Shown here piece after piece: positions 62,503 to 64,000 of a DNA stretch of 64,000 nucleotides. The notes below the pieces were generated by a model. It searched no databases, was not told the DNA's origin, and was given only the letters and a program-made list of their open reading frames with translations. Made by a program: the position numbers and the translations under genes. The DNA comes from Candidatus Sulfopaludibacter sp. SbA3 (GTDB taxonomy: Bacteria; Acidobacteriota; Terriglobia; Bryobacterales; Bryobacteraceae): the NCBI GenBank assembly GCA_945890485.1, contig CAMDCN010000018.1, positions 95,509 through 159,508 of the forward strand. The letters run 5' to 3'. The number at the start of each line of letters is the position of its first letter. The first letter of the stretch is position 1.

Positions 62503-63160
62503 GGCGGTTCGGCTAGCGGCGCAGTTTCAACCGCCGCTGGAGGCGGAGACCCCGGAGGAGTTCGACTCCTATCTTACGGTGGAGCAGGCGGGTGAAGGGC
62601 GCGAGGTGATCGCGCGAAGCGAGGCGTTCCGGAAGCAGTGGCCGGCGTCGAAACTGCTGCCCCGCGTGTGGGAGCTGCGCTATTTCGCGTGGCAGAAACT
62701 GGGCAAAGCGGTTGAGGCGCGAAAGGACGGGGAAGAGGCGCTTGCCTTGGCGCCGGGGAACCTGACGGTACGGGCGGCGCTGGCCGTGCAGATGGCGAGT
62801 GAGGAGGTGGACGCGGCGGAGCGCCATGCGCGGACTGTGCTGGACGAACTGGCGAAGACGAAGATCCGCCGCGGGGTGCCGCTGGCGCAGTACGAGGCGA
62901 CGGTGGCAAAGTTGCGGGGCCAGGCGCGGGTGGCGCTGGGGCTCGTGAAGTTCCGGCGGGGCGATGCGGCGGGGGCGTTGGCAGAGTTGGAAGAGGCAGA
63001 CCGATTGGCGCCAGAACCGGCGTTAAGCTACCGGTTGGGGCGGCTATATGCGGCGCTCGGGAGGGCGGCGGAGGCGCGGAAACGGCTAACGGAGGCCGCC
63101 CAGGCCGCCGACCCCGTGCTCGCAGAGCGGGGCCGGGCGGCACTGGCGGAGTTGCGTTAG
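62447..63160 (+). CDS. Exported TPR protein, N-terminus antisense to the neighbouring gene
   Basis: 237 residues from the ATG at 62447, which has GGGAG five bases ahead. The N-terminus reads MMKPTMALTRTRGAIV and FCMAVRLAAQ, a signal peptide ending Ala-Gln; starting at the ATG 62501 would lose it. TPR-like helices follow (VWELRYFAWQKLGKAVEARK, VALGLVKFRRGDAAGALAEL, LSYRLGRLYAALGRAAEA). The first 56 bases lie antisense inside the start of the divergent TPR gene. Function unknown; probably a partner of that protein. Confidence 0.8.
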   Translation: MMKPTMALTRTRGAIVFCMAVRLAAQFQPPLEAETPEEFDSYLTVEQAGEGREVIARSEAFRKQWPASKLLPRVWELRYFAWQKLGKAVEARKDGEEALALAPGNLTVRAALAVQMASEEVDAAERHARTVLDELAKTKIRRGVPLAQYEATVAKLRGQARVALGLVKFRRGDAAGALAELEEADRLAPEPALSYRLGRLYAALGRAAEARKRLTEAAQAADPVLAERGRAALAELR

Positions 63161-63165
63161 TCAAG

Positions 63166-63263
63166 ATGAAACGACCAACCCCTGACCTGAGACGCGGGTT
63201 ACTCTGACGGTCAGGAAAACCTTGAAAGGCGGCGCAGAGCCGGAAAGGTCAAGGAGTTGGTCT
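63166..63263 (+). ncRNA. Possible bridge RNA region of the IS110 element
   Basis: About 100 noncoding bases sit between the TPR gene stop and the transposase start. In IS110-type elements such as IS621 a structured bridge RNA upstream of the recombinase gene carries loops that pair with target and donor DNA. A hairpin CCTGACC/GGTCAGG is present, but the length is short of the roughly 170-180 bases known for IS621 and no loops were assigned. This is a location-based suggestion. Confidence 0.3.
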
Positions 63264-64000
63264 ATGAAATAGGTACTGTATGTGAGCCTCGACGTCCACG
63301 CCGAGACGATTGCCGTAGCCGTGGCCGAAAGCGGCCGAGACGGCGAAGTCCGCAGCTTGGGCACGATTGCCAATCGGCTGGAGGCGATCCGGAAGATGGT
63401 CAAGAAACTGCAACAGCAAGGCGATCTGCGCGCCTGCTACGAATCCGGACCCACCGGCTATTGCCTCTACTGGCAGCTCACGCAGCTCAACGTGGAATGT
63501 GAGGTCATCGCTCCGAGCCTGATTCCCAAGAAAGCCAGCGAGCGGATCAAGACCGACCGGCGCGATGCCGAGAAACTGGCCCGTTGCTACCGCGCCGGCG
63601 AGTTGACCGCCGTGGCTGTGCCCAGCCCCGAACAGGAGGCGCTGCGCGACCTGGTGCGGGCGCGCGAAGCCGCCAAGAAAGATCAGCTCAAGGCCCGGCA
63701 CCGACTGAGCAAGTTTCTGTTGTGCCATGGCCAGAAGCCGGAAGGCATCAAGTCCTGGACCAAACAGTTCCTCGCGTGGATCAAAACCCACGTGCGCTTC
63801 CCTCATAAGGCCCAGGAAGTGGCGCTGCTGAACTACCTGCATGAAGTCGAACACGTCGCCCAGCGAATCCAGCATCTGGAACAAGCCATCGACGAGGCCG
63901 TTCGGGAAGCTCCCGCAGAGTTGCGGGTTGTGATCGAAGCGTTGCAGGCGCTGCGTGGCGTTGCGCAGACGACCGCCGCAACGATCGTCTCGGAACTGGG
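63264..64000 (+). pseudogene. IS110-family DEDD transposase, amber codon at position 3, truncated by window edge
   Basis: GGAG seven bases ahead of the ATG at 63264, then AAA and TAG at 63270-63272, then VLYVSLDVHAETIAVAVAE. The RuvC-like start with catalytic Asp (SLDVH), Glu in ACYESGPTGY, and KTDRRDAEKLARCYRAGEL with the two further Asp residues are intact. Relatives have Lys where the TAG is (MKK). Translation could restart at GTG 63282 without its ribosome-binding site, or need readthrough. The C-terminal domain with the catalytic Ser lies outside the window. Confidence 0.85.

Larger units (their letters stand above)
63161..64000 (+). mobile_element. IS110-family insertion sequence, left part (continues off right edge)
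   Basis: The element follows immediately after the TPR gene's stop. Its left boundary could not be fixed; the usual short or absent terminal repeats of IS110 make this expected. A 7-base inverted repeat CCTGACC/GGTCAGG (63181-63187 and 63209-63215) lies in the first 60 bases. The transposase begins about 100 bases in. Balanced base composition contrasts with the G-rich neighbours. Confidence 0.85.

Noticed and set aside
1..64000. tRNA, rRNA or CRISPR arrays
   Set aside because: No cloverleaf with a T-loop motif, rRNA block or regular repeat-spacer pattern was seen on reading.

Overview
The window is GC-rich chromosomal DNA that reads like an acidobacterium close to the Solibacter/Bryobacter group. 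Reasons: a duplicated orphan ABC permease of the acidobacterial type with a PadR partner, TIGR02999-like ECF sigma with a Ser/Thr kinase, a PSCyt/PSD1 plus DUF1501 pair, many exported proteins whose signal peptides end in Ala-Gln, and very tight packing with repeated ATGA start/stop overlaps. No tRNA, rRNA or CRISPR was seen. This taxonomic call is inference from gene content.

Layout. 1-5.1 kb (minus strand): a kinase cut by the left edge and its sigma factor, then a four-gene chain of FAD oxidoreductase, polyferredoxin membrane protein, ECF sigma and NrsF-like anti-sigma. 5.1-18 kb: a long minus-strand run of housekeeping genes. It holds an Na+ symporter, a sugar-acid dehydratase and a KDPG-type aldolase; a Trm112 protein, a GT9 transferase and an MsbA-type exporter; yicC, gmk, rpoZ, coaBC, a family 4 uracil-DNA glycosylase, tmk, holB and a divergent Hfq. 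A sulfatase diverges from the symporter and probably belongs with the dehydratase and aldolase in catabolism of a sulfated sugar. 19.4-24.6 kb: two 434-residue paralogous membrane proteins flanking a chlorite dismutase-fold protein and a ruined VapBC pair, then a membrane glycosyltransferase-like protein. 24.7-34 kb: small enzymes, a complete pstSCA locus with two different ATPase genes, a PadR/permease pair, and DinB and MarR genes.

34.2-39.5 kb: a methyltransferase behind a likely MarR operator, a broken nucleotidyltransferase pair, a PQQ dehydrogenase with its own cytochrome c domain, a structured intergenic element and a frameshifted gene. 39.5-50.5 kb: a TIM-barrel-like protein, an ABC-F ATPase, a duplicated convergent junction, a CocE/NonD hydrolase, YceH, a beta-lactamase-like serine hydrolase and a very large hybrid sensor kinase. 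50.5-63.2 kb: an M16 protease, an acyltransferase, the PSCyt/PSD1 and DUF1501 pair, a DUF433/DUF5615 toxin-antitoxin pair, DUF2891, a second CocE/NonD hydrolase and two TPR proteins. An IS110-family element runs off the right edge.

The observation I rate highest is the pst locus. Its two ATPases carry complementary losses, one in the signature motif and the other in the Q- and H-loops, as expected for an asymmetric heterodimer with one working and one dead ATP site. Next are head-to-head gene pairs that share or overlap their start codons.
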